From the NCBI GenBank assembly GCA_001275005.1, contig JWZX01002796.1, forward strand, positions 1-29,396: 29,396 nucleotides of DNA, written 5' to 3'. The position numbers and the translations under genes were made by a program. Of this stretch, positions 7,614-18,396 are shown in pieces. A model generated the notes under the pieces. It ran no database searches. It saw only the letters and a list, made by a program, of their open reading frames with translations, and was not told the DNA's origin. Position 1 is the first letter of the stretch, and each line of letters starts with the position of its first letter. Source of the stretch: Chrysochromulina tobinii. Taxonomy: Eukaryota; Haptophyta; Prymnesiales; Chrysochromulinaceae.

Positions 7614-9011
7614 TTAAGACTTTAAGACTTTAATGTGTAACGTAACGTAAAACGTATCGTATTCGTAATCCGGCGCCGATCGACGACGACGAGGATCCCG
7701 TCCGTTCACGCGCAGCTTTGCTGCCACTCGCGGAGCAGGTTGGTAGCGACGCGGCTCCCAGGGGTCGCGGTAGAGCAGCTCGGTCCTTGCACGCTCCATC
7801 CGATTGTGCAGCTCCGCCCACCGCGGCGTGAGGCCGACCAGCGCCGTGGTGAGCACTTGGCGCGGTGCCTCCTTGAACGCCTCCTCGTGCAAGGCCGGCA
7901 GCCACTGCTCGTAGCGCGCGATCCTGCGGTAGGGCAGGTGCGGCGGCAGCTTGGCGGAGATGAGCAGGGGTACGCACCCACAAGCGAGAGCGGAGAAGAG
8001 CCGGCCCGATGAGGACGTGTCGCCCTTCGGCACGAGGCACCACGCGTGCTGGTGGAAGGCGCGCGCAGTGCCCAGCTTACTCGCGTCCACTCCGGAGCTC
8101 GCTGGCGGCGCTCCACGCGGCACGTCAGAGACGTGCACTCCCTCAAGGCCTTGCAGCTCGACGAAGCGGCCGCGCACCCACTGGGCTGCCGACCAGGATC
8201 CCTGGAAGAAGACGCCCGATCGAGATGTGATCTCGCCCAATCGAACGGACGATCGAGACGCAGAGGGTGATGCCGAAGTGAGCGCCACCGCTGTCGCAGC
8301 CAGTCCAGCTCCAGCTCCAGCTCCAGCTCCTCCTCCTGCCGCCGCAGTCGCTGTTGTGGCGGCGGCTCCTGCTGCATTGCCCGCAATCTCGCCCGCTGTG
8401 CAGTATGGGTTCTCTAAGTACGGCACGACTACGGTGCACCGCCATGTCCGACGTGCATACGAATGGAGGACGGAGGCGGCAGGCGCGGCGCTCGGCTGCT
8501 CGAACCAGCCGACGGTCGCGTTGGCGAGTAGCCGCTTGAGCGGCCGGAATGCGGCGAACCGGAATGTGTTCGAGACGAGCAGGTGATCGCGCCCGCTGCG
8601 CCGCCTGAACCAAGGCGAGGATGCAACCGCCGCGGCGAGGCGCGCCATACGCTCCTCGTGTGTGCTGCCTTCACACGTGCCTGCAATATAAGACACGTAA
8701 GGCAACGCGGGCACGACGAATAGGCGCGCCGCCTCGGGCTCGTGCACGCGCGCCGGATGTTCCCACAGCAGCAAGAGCATTGCCACCTCCGCCGCCTGGT
8801 CGTCCTCTGCCCAGCGGGGCACGCAGCGCATCAGCGCGCCCGTCTCATATGCAGGCGCATCCGCATAGACGTAGAAGGGTGGCGGCGTGACGTCTGCGGG
8901 CAGCTCGCCCTGCAGCGGTGGCGGCACGAGCGAAAAAGCCCTTCTCTGGAATCCGCGGCTGTCGTGCACCGTGTGGTTGTTCTGCTCGGCTTGTTCCACG
9001 CGCCGTCGCAT
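7614..9011 (-). CDS. Exostosin-like glycosyltransferase (GT47 type)
   Basis: About 465 residues from the first ATG at 9011; the frame stays open upstream to 9059 without another ATG, so a short upstream exon is possible. The C-terminal half carries the exostosin signature: a His/Cys strand (HQHAWCLVPKGDTSSSGRLF) followed by SALACGCVPLLIS, an Arg-rich segment and WLPALHEEAFKEAP. The N-terminal half has the typical FYVYADAP and the acidic, aromatic ARLFVVPAL region. GT47 enzymes transfer sugars such as GlcA, Gal, Xyl or Ara from nucleotide sugars in the Golgi. The usual N-terminal signal-anchor is not visible, which supports a missing upstream exon or another way of reaching the Golgi. A Gly/Ala repeat loop (GAGAGAG, from CTCCAG repeats near 8305-8330) interrupts the middle. 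The last 25 residues are Arg/Tyr-rich. Confidence 0.78.
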   Translation of the reverse strand: MRRRVEQAEQNNHTVHDSRGFQRRAFSLVPPPLQGELPADVTPPPFYVYADAPAYETGALMRCVPRWAEDDQAAEVAMLLLLWEHPARVHEPEAARLFVVPALPYVSYIAGTCEGSTHEERMARLAAAVASSPWFRRRSGRDHLLVSNTFRFAAFRPLKRLLANATVGWFEQPSAAPAASVLHSYARRTWRCTVVVPYLENPYCTAGEIAGNAAGAAATTATAAAGGGAGAGAGAGLAATAVALTSASPSASRSSVRLGEITSRSGVFFQGSWSAAQWVRGRFVELQGLEGVHVSDVPRGAPPASSGVDASKLGTARAFHQHAWCLVPKGDTSSSGRLFSALACGCVPLLISAKLPPHLPYRRIARYEQWLPALHEEAFKEAPRQVLTTALVGLTPRWAELHNRMERARTELLYRDPWEPRRYQPAPRVAAKLRVNGRDPRRRRSAPDYEYDTFYVTLHIKVLKS

Positions 9012-9970
9012 CCTACCCACGCATGCGTTGGATCCCGATAATGCGCTCACCACACACACTCACCACACACGATTGCCGTGTACGCAGGAACGCAGGCTTC
9101 GCGGACTGCATTGCGGACTCTATCCTATCAACTCCCGAGGCTGTGAAATAAAATCCTGTCTGTGAAATCGGCGGACGCCGTTTTCCATCGACTATTTACC
9201 AAAGCTTGCTTGCTCAGGATCCCGAGAAGGCACCACCAAATCACACAGTTCAAAAGATCATTACATGTATTCACGCATGTTATCGAACATTTTGGATTTT
9301 GCCGGGGAGCCGCCACGCGGGCACCTCTCCCGAATCGGGATGTCTCCCGCTTAGGAACTTAGGATTTTGCTCCGTTGAGAGGCACGGCGCGGGCGACGGC
9401 GGCTCCAGTGAAGCTCCAGTGCGAGCCGTTAATCGGCGGAATGCGGAAAGTAGGGGACGGGAGAGGCGCGCAAATGAGCGCCCGGTGCGGCGCTGTGGAT
9501 TCGTAAGATTCTTCGAATCAACATGGAATCTAGAATTTAATATGGCGTCTGCGTCACACTAACGACAGACACATAACATCAACAGCCATCTCGACCTGAT
9601 CAATTCATGCGCCAATCAGCCCCCCTCGCTCTCACCCTCTCTCAGTCAAATACCGCGAACCACATACGCGACGAGTCACACACCACGCTACTGCCCCGCA
9701 CGACACAAGTGCCATCCTCAAGTTTCTCAATCCAACTCCAGAAGCCTCGGGCTCTCCGCTGACCACAAAGACATAAAAAGACATCGACGATCTCAGTATC
9801 GGTAAGTCCCAGCTGTAGCGTGGGGGATGCGACGCCCCACGCGACAGCGGCCAGCCCAAGAGGGTGGATTGGTCTCTGACTGCCTTGCGTCGCTCAAGTT
9901 CCGTCTTTTTCCCCCCGCCTGCTTGCCATTCGGTTGCCCTCAAGGTCCCATTAATTAGTGCGCGGAAGCC
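9012..9970. other. Intergenic region, no gene seen
   Basis: About 960 bp between two minus-strand genes. It is less GC-rich than the genes, with AT-rich patches near 9140-9300 and 9520-9560. It should contain the GT47 promoter and the 3' end of the Orai-like transcript. The longest ORFs (9206-9562 plus, 9632-9943 minus) have non-coding codon patterns. No RNA gene or repeat stands out. Confidence 0.5.
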
Positions 9971-11548
9971 TCAGATAGTGGCGATGGTCCGGCATGCCCA
10001 ACCGGCTGCGAGCTTTGGCGTGTGCTGCATGGATGCGCAGTTTGGAGACGGCGACAAGTGCCTTCTGTGACCCTTGGATCCAAGATACCCGTTGTGAGGT
10101 GGCCCGCGGTCATGCAGCGCGTTAGAGGGTGGTTCGTGCCCGTGGGACTCTGCTGCTATGGCTGAGAGTGTAGCGCATCTCTCTATGAGCGAGGAGACAG
10201 AAGGATTCCACGGCGGCGGCGCGGCCTCGGGGGCGGGGGCGGGCCCGTCTGCAGTTTCGTTGGCGCATGCTATGGCGGGTGTGGCGGGCGTGGTGGGCAT
10301 GGCAACCGCGGCAGGAGCCACTGCAGTGGTCGGAAAACCGTCGTCACCTCCTTCCACATCGTCTCCGCTGCCGCGGGGTGGCGATGGAGGTGGCGAGGAG
10401 GCGTTGATTGATTCGACGATGTAGGTGGAGGCGGTGCCGATCGAGGTGCAGGCGGCGGTAATGTGCGGTTGCACAAACTCAATCGCTGCCCGGAGCGTGG
10501 AGACCGCGGCGATCTTCATCTCGTTGATTTCACACAAGGCTACGTTGGTGATGTCGTCAACATGCAGTGCAGAGTGTGTTACGACTCCTGGCTGCGACCA
10601 CTTCTCTGTCTGCTTCTCCAATTCGGCGGTGACAGTCTCACGCTGTTTCTTCTCGGTGCGACTGATCATGTACTGCGTAGCTGCGCCCTCGTTGCGGTGC
10701 TGTGTGTTGGCCTTAGCACCGTCACCCTCGAAGTCATTTGTGATCTCTTCGACTACAAGGTTGAGATAGTGGCCTACTGGATTCAAAAACATCGTTGCCA
10801 TGTTCCGGAATTTTTTGAAGTCGGTGAGCGCCACCGGCGAATTGCGCCGGTCTTTCACTTTGTAATCTTCTCTGTCGTTGAATGCTGTAGTGACGCCGTT
10901 CGCCAAATGGAAATCGACGGAGAGCCTGTCAGCAAGATTGCCCACCCCGCGCCAATATCGGTACAATATAGCGATGAGCAGTACGGCAACGACCGGATGC
11001 TGGCCACGCAAGGCGTAGAGAGAGACGCTGAGCATGAAAAACTGCAGGCCGCGGAAAAATGTGCGGGTGCTGCTCCCTAGGGCTCGAGCCAAGTTGCGGG
11101 TGGACCGGATGACACTGCCATCTGGACCTCGAAGCGCAAGACGGCTGCCCAAAACCCGTGCAATCAGTGTCTCTGATATGACATGAATCATCTCTCCAAG
11201 ACACATAGTGGTTGACACCAACTCTGACGCGTGCATGAGGAAGGCAAAATAGGTCCAGCCATCGTTGACGAGCTCATACTGAGGAACGCTGACTTCGTGT
11301 GTCGTCGAGCCATTGCGCACATGAAAGAACGTCAACGTGTGCGACCATGCACTGAATGTCACAGTCTGCTCATCGACACCGAGGGAGTTGCTTTGCACGA
11401 GCGCTGAGAAGGCAAAACCCGCCAAGAGGGTCGCCATCGTTTGGATGATTCCAATGTGGTCGATGTAGTATTGGAGTTCCATCTCCCGCAATGCCACAAT
11501 CTCCTTGCTCGTCCACGTGAGCAGGTTCTCCTTCTCCACGGCCAACAT
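9971..11548 (-). CDS. Four-TM membrane protein, Orai (CRAC channel)-like
   Basis: 525 residues from the ATG at 11548; a TTG extends the frame further but is not a credible start. TM1 is about 34-52 (TLLAGFAFSALVQ), TM2 98-126, TM3 164-180 and TM4 184-198. TM1 resembles the Orai pore helix (LSGFAMVAMVE in human Orai1, from memory). TM2 holds a His/Glu-rich stretch (MHASELVSTTMCLGEMIHVI), and LALRGPDGS before TM3 recurs in algal and oomycete Orai-like proteins as I recall them. Orai channels carry Ca2+ across the plasma membrane. The residue matching selectivity Glu106 is Gln52. The cytosolic tail after 200 is long, with an Ala/Pro/Gly-rich stretch near 400-470. It is divergent from the ankyrin-type gene. 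It could instead be a non-channel relative. Confidence 0.55.
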   Translation of the reverse strand: MLAVEKENLLTWTSKEIVALREMELQYYIDHIGIIQTMATLLAGFAFSALVQSNSLGVDEQTVTFSAWSHTLTFFHVRNGSTTHEVSVPQYELVNDGWTYFAFLMHASELVSTTMCLGEMIHVISETLIARVLGSRLALRGPDGSVIRSTRNLARALGSSTRTFFRGLQFFMLSVSLYALRGQHPVVAVLLIAILYRYWRGVGNLADRLSVDFHLANGVTTAFNDREDYKVKDRRNSPVALTDFKKFRNMATMFLNPVGHYLNLVVEEITNDFEGDGAKANTQHRNEGAATQYMISRTEKKQRETVTAELEKQTEKWSQPGVVTHSALHVDDITNVALCEINEMKIAAVSTLRAAIEFVQPHITAACTSIGTASTYIVESINASSPPPSPPRGSGDDVEGGDDGFPTTAVAPAAVAMPTTPATPAIACANETADGPAPAPEAAPPPWNPSVSSLIERCATLSAIAAESHGHEPPSNALHDRGPPHNGYLGSKGHRRHLSPSPNCASMQHTPKLAAGWACRTIATI

Positions 11549-11864
11549 GGCAGGCGCAGAGTCGATATGGGGACGGCTTGGTCCCGGTTGGCGCAAAGTT
11601 GTCTAAAACATGATCATTGGACAAAAGGAGTGTGCGCGGCGGGTTGCGACACTATCCATGTGCTCTTTCAAAAGAGGGAACTTCTGTTGGACCGCAACAC
11701 CTGAAGTTGCACCGCATCCGGTTTCTGCCGAGCGTTTCGTCATTGTTCAATCGCGATCTCGCTCGCGGGACATTCACGCGTCATCGACGCGGTCCAGACG
11801 GACGGTCCACTTACGGCGTGTGACGGGACTTCCTGAGCACCCTCTGAGACTGCCGATCGCCCCG

Positions 11865-12725
11865 ATGGTCACTAGAACGGCCGCTCCCGAGACCTGGAGA
11901 TCATGGATCACGTCCTTCTTCTACGAGCAGAGGAGCGAGGAGCAGTCGTCAGCGTCAATCCACGTGCCGAGTCAGGTCAGTCAAGTCATTCGGGTGCTTG
12001 AATACCCACCCACAGTGCAGGTGGCGGCTCTTACGCCGACTAAAACCACCGATTCGATGCGGCGCAACTTCTCAGCAGCAGACACGAATGCCCTGGTTGA
12101 CGTGGAGGACGACCCGGCCACACCAAGCCCAGTCGAGCGGCTCTTTTGCGAGCAGCGGCTGAAGATGATCAGCATGATGGATCCGCAAACGCAGATGCTG
12201 ATCCGCGAGCTGTTTGCAATCATCACGGGCGAGGACGATATGGCCGACGACGGCGACGACGCCGAGAATACCGTCAACCTGATCAACCCGGGCTACGAAA
12301 AGACGGATGATCAGAGGCGACTCGACTGCGAGCGCGTGGCGGAAATCCTGTCGAGTGGCGTGGATGGGGTATCAGCCAACCTGACATGGACGTACGGCGA
12401 GACGCTACTCTGGATGGCCATCGAGTACGACCACCGCCACCCTGCCCAGATGACCGACGTCGTCTTGCGCGCAGGAGCCGACGCGAACGCGCCCAACGCT
12501 GTCGACGGGCTGAGGCCAATCCAGTCGCCGTGGCTGTCGAGTCAGACGGTGGCGCGTGAGGATGCTTTCAACGCGGAGAAGCGTGCGCTACTTATCAGTG
12601 CGGGTGCTGCGATCTTGTGCTGCGAGGATGGCGGTCGGTCTGGTCGCAAGAAGAGACCTCTTCAGCAGGTGGACTTCGGCATGACAAACTCACACTTCTC
12701 ACGCTCGCGCAGCTCAGTGTGGTAG
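11865..12725 (+). CDS. Ankyrin-repeat-type acidic protein
   Basis: 286 residues from the ATG at 11865. The frame is open back to an ATG at 11610, but those 85 codons look non-coding and would start only 61 bp from the opposite gene's ATG. Residues about 110-140 are acidic (GEDDMADDGDDAE). Residues about 155-215 form one to two ankyrin-like repeats: a capped helix pair with GETLLWMAIEYDH, then VVLRAGADANAPN, which is the classic ankyrin loop. A third, weaker helix pair with ALLISAGAAIL follows. The C-terminus is basic and serine-rich. Ankyrin repeats mediate protein binding; the partner is unknown. The 316 bp between this start and the Orai-like start probably works as a bidirectional promoter. 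Confidence 0.65.
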   Translation: MVTRTAAPETWRSWITSFFYEQRSEEQSSASIHVPSQVSQVIRVLEYPPTVQVAALTPTKTTDSMRRNFSAADTNALVDVEDDPATPSPVERLFCEQRLKMISMMDPQTQMLIRELFAIITGEDDMADDGDDAENTVNLINPGYEKTDDQRRLDCERVAEILSSGVDGVSANLTWTYGETLLWMAIEYDHRHPAQMTDVVLRAGADANAPNAVDGLRPIQSPWLSSQTVAREDAFNAEKRALLISAGAAILCCEDGGRSGRKKRPLQQVDFGMTNSHFSRSRSSVW

Positions 12726-13243
12726 TGACATGGAAGGAGGAGATGTGACATGGTCTCATGGGCGTACGATGGCATTTGAGTGCATACAGACGCGGAAGCA
12801 TATCGGTTGAATGGCGATGTCAGGGGCCGCCTGACGTGTAAGATCAAGCGTGATGATTGATGATCTTCGATCATGTGCGCGACGTGCGGATTCGGGATTG
12901 CATCATGCATGCGGAAGTGCGGGCTTGCCGTTTCGGAGCGTACCCCATCGGCGTACTTCCGCTTTGTGTTCCCGTTAATGCTTCGGTGTGTTCTCGCCAA
13001 ACATAATTTCTAAACTACAGCCCTTATCCGGCGCAGGGGCGCGACGATTATCGATTTCCGATCGGCGTGGGATTCGAAGATACGATCATGATGCGGTCCT
13101 TTCGATGATACTCCGATAGCCGGAGCGCGGTTTAACTCTCGTAACCATCGTCCCCCATATCCCGCTCACACAATCATCAGCGCGCCTCCTCCACCACGTA
13201 GTGCCGTATAGTCTCCATCGGCGGCCACCGCCCAGCGTGCTCC
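12726..13243. other. Convergent intergenic region, no gene seen
   Basis: 518 bp between two convergent genes. The minus-strand ORF 12662-13000 lacks an ATG start and overlaps the ankyrin-type gene, so I do not call it. No repeat or RNA feature was recognised. Confidence 0.5.
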
Positions 13244-15954
13244 TCATCTGAAGGTGGCGACGACGCTTCGCAACTCGGTCAGGAGCTGAGGCGTCAGGTC
13301 CGCCAGGCTGAGAACAATCGTCTCTTCCCTGGCATCGAAGGAGGTCCACGGCTTGCCGCCTACAGTGACCGCCGCGAGCTTGCCCGCGAATTCGACAGGC
13401 GTGCGCATGCGCAGGCGCACGCCGCCCGGAGGTGCCGAGCCGGCAGCTGCGTACGTAGAGGGGAGTGTCAAGTTAGCATGAACGCTCATAGCTCCCGGAC
13501 CGACCGCGACTGTTTGCAGTGTGTACGAGATGCGGCCGTAGCGCGTGGGCGCGCCATGAACCACGACGGGCGAGGCACCGGCCACGAGCCACTCACGTGG
13601 GAGCGCCTTTGCCACCCATACACAGCGCGTGTTTGGGTCTTCGAAGAGCAAGGCCCATTTGAGGTACGTGGGTGCTGTCACCACGCCGGCGGCCACATAG
13701 TCAGTCGAACCTACATCACGATCCGGGTGCGATGCTTCGGGAGTCGTGAAGGTACCGCGCGTGTACGTGTGTGCCGACATGCCAAACCAATGGAGCAGGA
13801 AGCGCTCGATCATATCTTGGCACAGCAGACCATACGCCATGCCATACGCCGTGTACGTCGTCTGCTTGCTGTTGTATCCGGCAGCGCCCAGGGTCAGCGG
13901 GCGTACCACCAGGTGCGTGTTGTTGCCGTACGTCAAGTACGTGAAGAGGTCGTCCGTCTGTGTCTTGCTGAGCAGCCCCGAGTACATGAGCTCAGGGTAG
14001 CCACGGAAATCACCTAGACACCCCCCCGGCATTCCGTAATCGTCAGGCGTCGGCGGGTCGGCGATCGTGGGCACGCACCGAGGGGCGCGCGGGTTGCCCG
14101 TGACGTAGATCTTCTTCGCGATCGAAGCGAGCAGCTTGGCGCGCGCTTGCGGGGCTGCGGTCAGCAGCTCATCCGCGTGATCCATCACATCCAACCGACC
14201 CGTCGCCTGGCCGATGGTGCGCCACATCAACCCTGCGTCCTCGAAGCCACGGACCGCGTTCGCCGTCGTCGAGTAGTAATGTGGCAGCTCCTGCTTACCA
14301 TAAGTCTCGTAGATGGAGACGAAGCCGTCGCCCTCGTCGCCGCCACCCAGGATCCCGTGCGCTGGGTCGGCCGGGTCCGGGTGATCTGCGAGAGACTGCT
14401 GGTACCGATAGAGTAGCCACTGCGCGAGAGCGCGCACCTTGCCAAAGTGGGTCAGCATCAGCTCGCGATCACCTGTGGAGTCCACATAGAGGGCGAAGAT
14501 CGTGAGCATGCGGCCGCTCTGGGCGAGCTCCTCGGCGCGGTACGTGACCATCCCGTTGTCGCGAACATAGTAGCGCAGCCAATTGTCGATGACGCCGCGA
14601 GCGTAGGGGAAGGCGCCCCATTCAAGAGCCGCCGTGGCGGTCGAGGTGAAGGTGTCCTGGAAGCCATCCTGCAACGTGATCCCATATCCAGGGAGGACGC
14701 CGTAGCGAGGGTGCCACGTGTCATCACGCGAGATCATCGAGCGCACAAAGGCGAAGACGCTCTGTTGCTCGAGCCACGTGCCGTTGGTCGTGGGCGTCTC
14801 GGGCAGCTCCAGTGCCATCATGCCCTCAGCCGCGAGCTCCGCTTCCCAATAGCGCTGGACCGCCAGTATGTTAGCATAGAAGCCCGACGCATTCGCCATG
14901 AGCTCGGGCCGGATCCAGCGACTCGTGATGGGTGAGTACGAGTACCAGTACGTGTCATAATACTGCGGCTTGCCGTGCAAAGCGCAAGGCGGCGCCATCG
15001 CGGGTCCAGCACATTTGAGCTGCTGGAAGCGGAACCAAACCGACTGCTCTCGTCCCCCTTGCATGTCAGGTACCGGCGAGGCGATCATGGTCCAGTAGCG
15101 CGAACCACCCCACGTCGAGAAGTTTTGGGTCAGCAGTGGGAAATAGAAGACCAAATTCGGCGAGGGGAGTCCCACGAGGCCCTCCGCCATGCCGCTGAAG
15201 TTGACATACTTCTTCCACCCATCAATCTGGATGGGTGGCTCACCGTTCGCGATCGCGGTCAGGTTCATCACGTAACCCTGCGGCCGCGGGAAGCCATTGT
15301 CGGTGCAGTCGTCGGCGTGGTCCGAGAAGGTCGCATCCACCGAGGCCGAGCGCGAGCCCGTGAAGGTGCGCACGCCACTCTCCTCCTCGTAAGGCGAGCA
15401 CATGAACTCGTTGCCAGTCGCATCCTTGTTACCCTGCGAGTAGCGCATCACCGGCACCTGTGTCCATGGCGGCGGTCGATGGCACGAGCGGTCAGCGCAG
15501 GCCGAGGATGGGAGCGCACAAATAGACTCGGGGTGCAGAGGCGCACCGCCCGCTCGACACGTGACCACGTCGGCTCACACAGCCCAGTGGTTGGCGTCTT
15601 CGTCTCGCACTGGTTGACGATGGCGTCGCCGAGCATGTCCCATTTTGCTGCAAGCACGGTTTTCTTGCCCAGTCCAAGATAGTACGACTCATCAGGCTCG
15701 GGCGAATACGGCTCGTACGTCTTCGGCAGGTAGACCGTCTCCGCACCGTCCTCGTCATCGGTGGGCACAAGCGCAAGCGTGCCGCCCGGTACGGCCAAAT
15801 CTTCGCACGCTAGCCAGCTCTTGCCCTCGACCGAGAAGGTGTCGACCTGGGTAGTGCTGGCCGGGCAAGCCGCGGCCGCGGCCTCCCTCGTGTGCGAGAG
15901 GAGGGTGAGCACGGTCACGCCGACGCTCTGTACCCCTTTCATTGCACCTTTCAT
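13244..15954 (-). CDS. Secreted six-hairpin-type glycoside hydrolase, one frame change
   Basis: Reading starts at the ATG 15954 with a signal peptide (MKGAMKGVQSVGVTVLTLLS, cleaved near AAAA/CP) and continues in frame to about 15560. It then resumes in another frame to the stop at 13244, giving about 900 residues. The shift lies in the 15448-15568 overlap. Most simply a single base is missing near 15555-15570 (CEPTWS followed by TCRAGG); a tiny intron of 26 nt is the alternative. The large part has repeated Trp/Tyr-rich helices typical of an (alpha/alpha)6 barrel, e.g. TATAALEWGAFPYARGVIDN and GRMLTIFALY, then a beta-rich C-terminal domain. Such enzymes act on plant- or algal-type oligosaccharides, but the GH family and catalytic acids were not fixed. 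Several N-x-S/T sites agree with secretion. It lies directly downstream of the GH27 gene on the same strand. Confidence 0.7.
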
Positions 15955-16273
15955 GTTTACCTTTCATGACAATCATGTGTGAATTGGCTGTTAACAATCG
16001 GAAATTGGCTCTTATACCCCCATGCCGGTGGTGTGGTGTGTCGCCACACCGCTCCAGAAGCCACGGTTCAGCCCTCCCTCATGACACACCCCACGAGACA
16101 GCCTCCACACGTCACGTCGTCACCCTGACGCCGCGGCTCATGCCTAGCTCATGCCATCTGACCCGTGTACCGCACATCTCCACTACATCTCCACCCGCGC
16201 CTAGTCTCGACGCCTACTCGACGCCTAAAAGTCTGCCGTGGACGAGACTCAACATGATGCCCCTGTGAGCTCC
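15955..16273. other. Spacer between the two glycosidase genes
   Basis: 319 bp between the 3' end of GH27 and the ATG of the next glycosidase. It is AT-richer near 15955-16020 and carries no credible ORF. It should contain the promoter of the six-hairpin enzyme. Confidence 0.5.
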
Positions 16274-18155
16274 TTAGCGAAGATCTTGGGCCACTAGGAG
16301 CTCCTCGGCAGCGAGGACCGCCGCCGCGCTCGCTTTCTTGCTTGCGTGGCCCCGGCGGCGCACCGAGGCGTCGGCTAGCGGTTCGGGGCTGATCATTAGG
16401 AAGGACGCCGCGTGCGACTCCACCGACTGGGCGATGTACGTGTTTGTGAAGGTGCCGAGGTCCTTCCTGGCGACGATGTCGCGCACGTGGCATGTGGTGC
16501 ACTTGACGCCAGGGATGTCGGCAAACGTGAGCGAGAGGTCGGAGGTCGCGTCGCCGTGATTCATCAGGAGTACTGCCGTCCTCGTACCGTCCGTCTTTAG
16601 GGGCTTGTACCAGTATTGCTCGCTTGGGATGGTCGGAGGCCCCTTAGCCCCCTGCCAGTCCTCACAGCAGTTCCACAACCGGAGGGTGTCGATGGTGGCG
16701 TTGCTATTGTAGAAGGGGCTGCCGGAATGCCCTGCCCACGCCGAGTTGACTTCGAGGACCTCGGGGTTGCTGATGAGAGGCCAGACCGCGTCACTGATCG
16801 CGCTGTCGGTCACGTCGTGCGAGAGGACGAGCGGCGACGAGGCGATCGCCCACGCATGGAAGTGCGTCGCCTGCTCCACCAGGCTGAGCCCCTGATCCAC
16901 CTGCCAGCTCAAATTGACCTCGTCATCCGCGAGATTGTGCAGCTTCGTGCCATTGACCTCATGATCGGCAAGCGCCTTCGTCATATTGGCCTCATCGACG
17001 GCGAGCGCCTTCATCATCTTCGACTGCGTTTTCATCTTCTCCTTGACGAGCTTCAGGGCCATGGCGTTCCTCTGCGCCGAGGCGCTGTCCTCGTAGTCCG
17101 TCCCAATCTCAAGCATGTCGGGGTACGCCCAGCAGCCAGGACGGGAGAGACCAGCGTCGGCGTACGGCACGACCGTCTGCAAGTTGCGCACCACGGACGC
17201 GAAGCTTGACATGACGTCCATCGAGGTGCGGTACACGTGCCAAGGGCACCACGTCGCAGTCGGCGCGAAGGGCTTCGCTGTGCCCCAATGGCAGTTCTCG
17301 ATCAACACCGGCTTTGCGATAGCTTGCGTTGCCTGAGCAGTCACTTCCTTCACTTTGTTACCGTTGGAGCCCTCGTGGTTGTCCCAGGGATACTTTGAAG
17401 TCGAGGTCGACTTCTCTGACGACTTCTGGTCCGCTGGGGAGGCTTCCAGGGAGATTTCGCGCCCATCGATAAGGTCGCTGTACATCTCCACGTCGAGATG
17501 CGCGCCGCACGCGTCGAGTTTAATCCCATCAAACCCAAAACGCCGTATCGCCTTCACGTCACCCACATAGTACTTGGGATCGTCGCCGTTCGTCTCTCGG
17601 CAGAGGCAGTTGTTGCCGTACCATCCAGCTGTGAGGTTAAGCTCATGTGCGTGCTGCACCATCCCTTCCATGGACGGGAAGAGGGTCTCGTTGACTAGCG
17701 GGTTGCCGGCAGAGTCGTGGTAGGTGCCGAAGGTCTGTCCCCACTCATCCGTTGATTGATTGGAGCACGCTTGCCAGTTGTCGTCCAAACCCACTGAGAG
17801 CGAGAGTCGCGATTGTGGTGAAGGCATGTCGCGTGAGTGAGTGGCTGTGTGGTGGACGAGGATATGGATATATATGGGTATAGAGGATATAGGCACAGAG
17901 GCGGGGTATACCATCACAGTAGCCCAGATCGCAGAGCGACGTTGGCACCCCATCTACGCTGCGATCCCGCCGCACCATCGCGTCCATGATGGCCTCCATC
18001 TTTGCCTGAGTCACGTTGGACCCAAAGGTATTCCAACTCCTCCAGCCTCGCGGCGGAGTCCTTGCCAAGCCATCCTCCTTGGACAAGGTGAACGCAAAAC
18101 AGAGGGCAAGCATCAAGAAGACAACCCGGTTTTGGCAATTTTCGTAGCAATGCAT
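16274..18155 (-). CDS. GH27 alpha-galactosidase, two exons
   Basis: Exon 1 is 18155-17912 and exon 2 is 17793-16274. The 118-nt intron starts GTATAC, ends CTCTCAG and is phase 1, restoring LCDLGYCD|VGLDDNW, the standard GH27 run. The protein has about 587 residues with an N-terminal hydrophobic signal (VVFLMLALCFAFTL). GH27 landmarks are GWRSWNTFG near residue 48, DDNW at 85-88, the nucleophile Asp175 in FGFDGIKLDACG, ENCHWG at 247-252 and the acid/base Asp274 in YRTSMDVM. The enzyme releases terminal alpha-galactose (or alpha-N-acetylgalactosamine) from glycans and is probably secreted or lysosomal. Oddities are a Ser/Lys-rich loop at about 195-225 and an inserted coiled-coil-like repeat before the HFHAWAIASSPLVLS helix. 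The C-terminal beta domain is present. Confidence 0.9.
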
Positions 18156-18396
18156 GCGTGGAGGCAGCAGAAGCAGGTTCCTTAAGGTTTGAGGGGGCAG
18201 CGTAAACTTCGCGCTGGTGCGCACGCCTCCGCTGTCGCGCCTCCACTGTCGCGCCTCGCACTGCCCTGCAGACCGCACTCCACCGACATCGGTGCTGTTC
18301 GCGACGAGAACCCGCGGCATCCATGCATCGCTCAGTATGCGCATCAGCCATGTCCGTGGTCCGTCAGCCATGTCCGTCGGCTCGTGGCCGAGCACC

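Noticed and set aside
9206-9562. 118-codon plus-strand ORF
   Set aside because: Codon third positions are not coding-like and no domain is seen.
12662-13000. 112-codon minus-strand ORF
   Set aside because: No ATG at its start, overlaps the ankyrin-type gene, ambiguous codon pattern.
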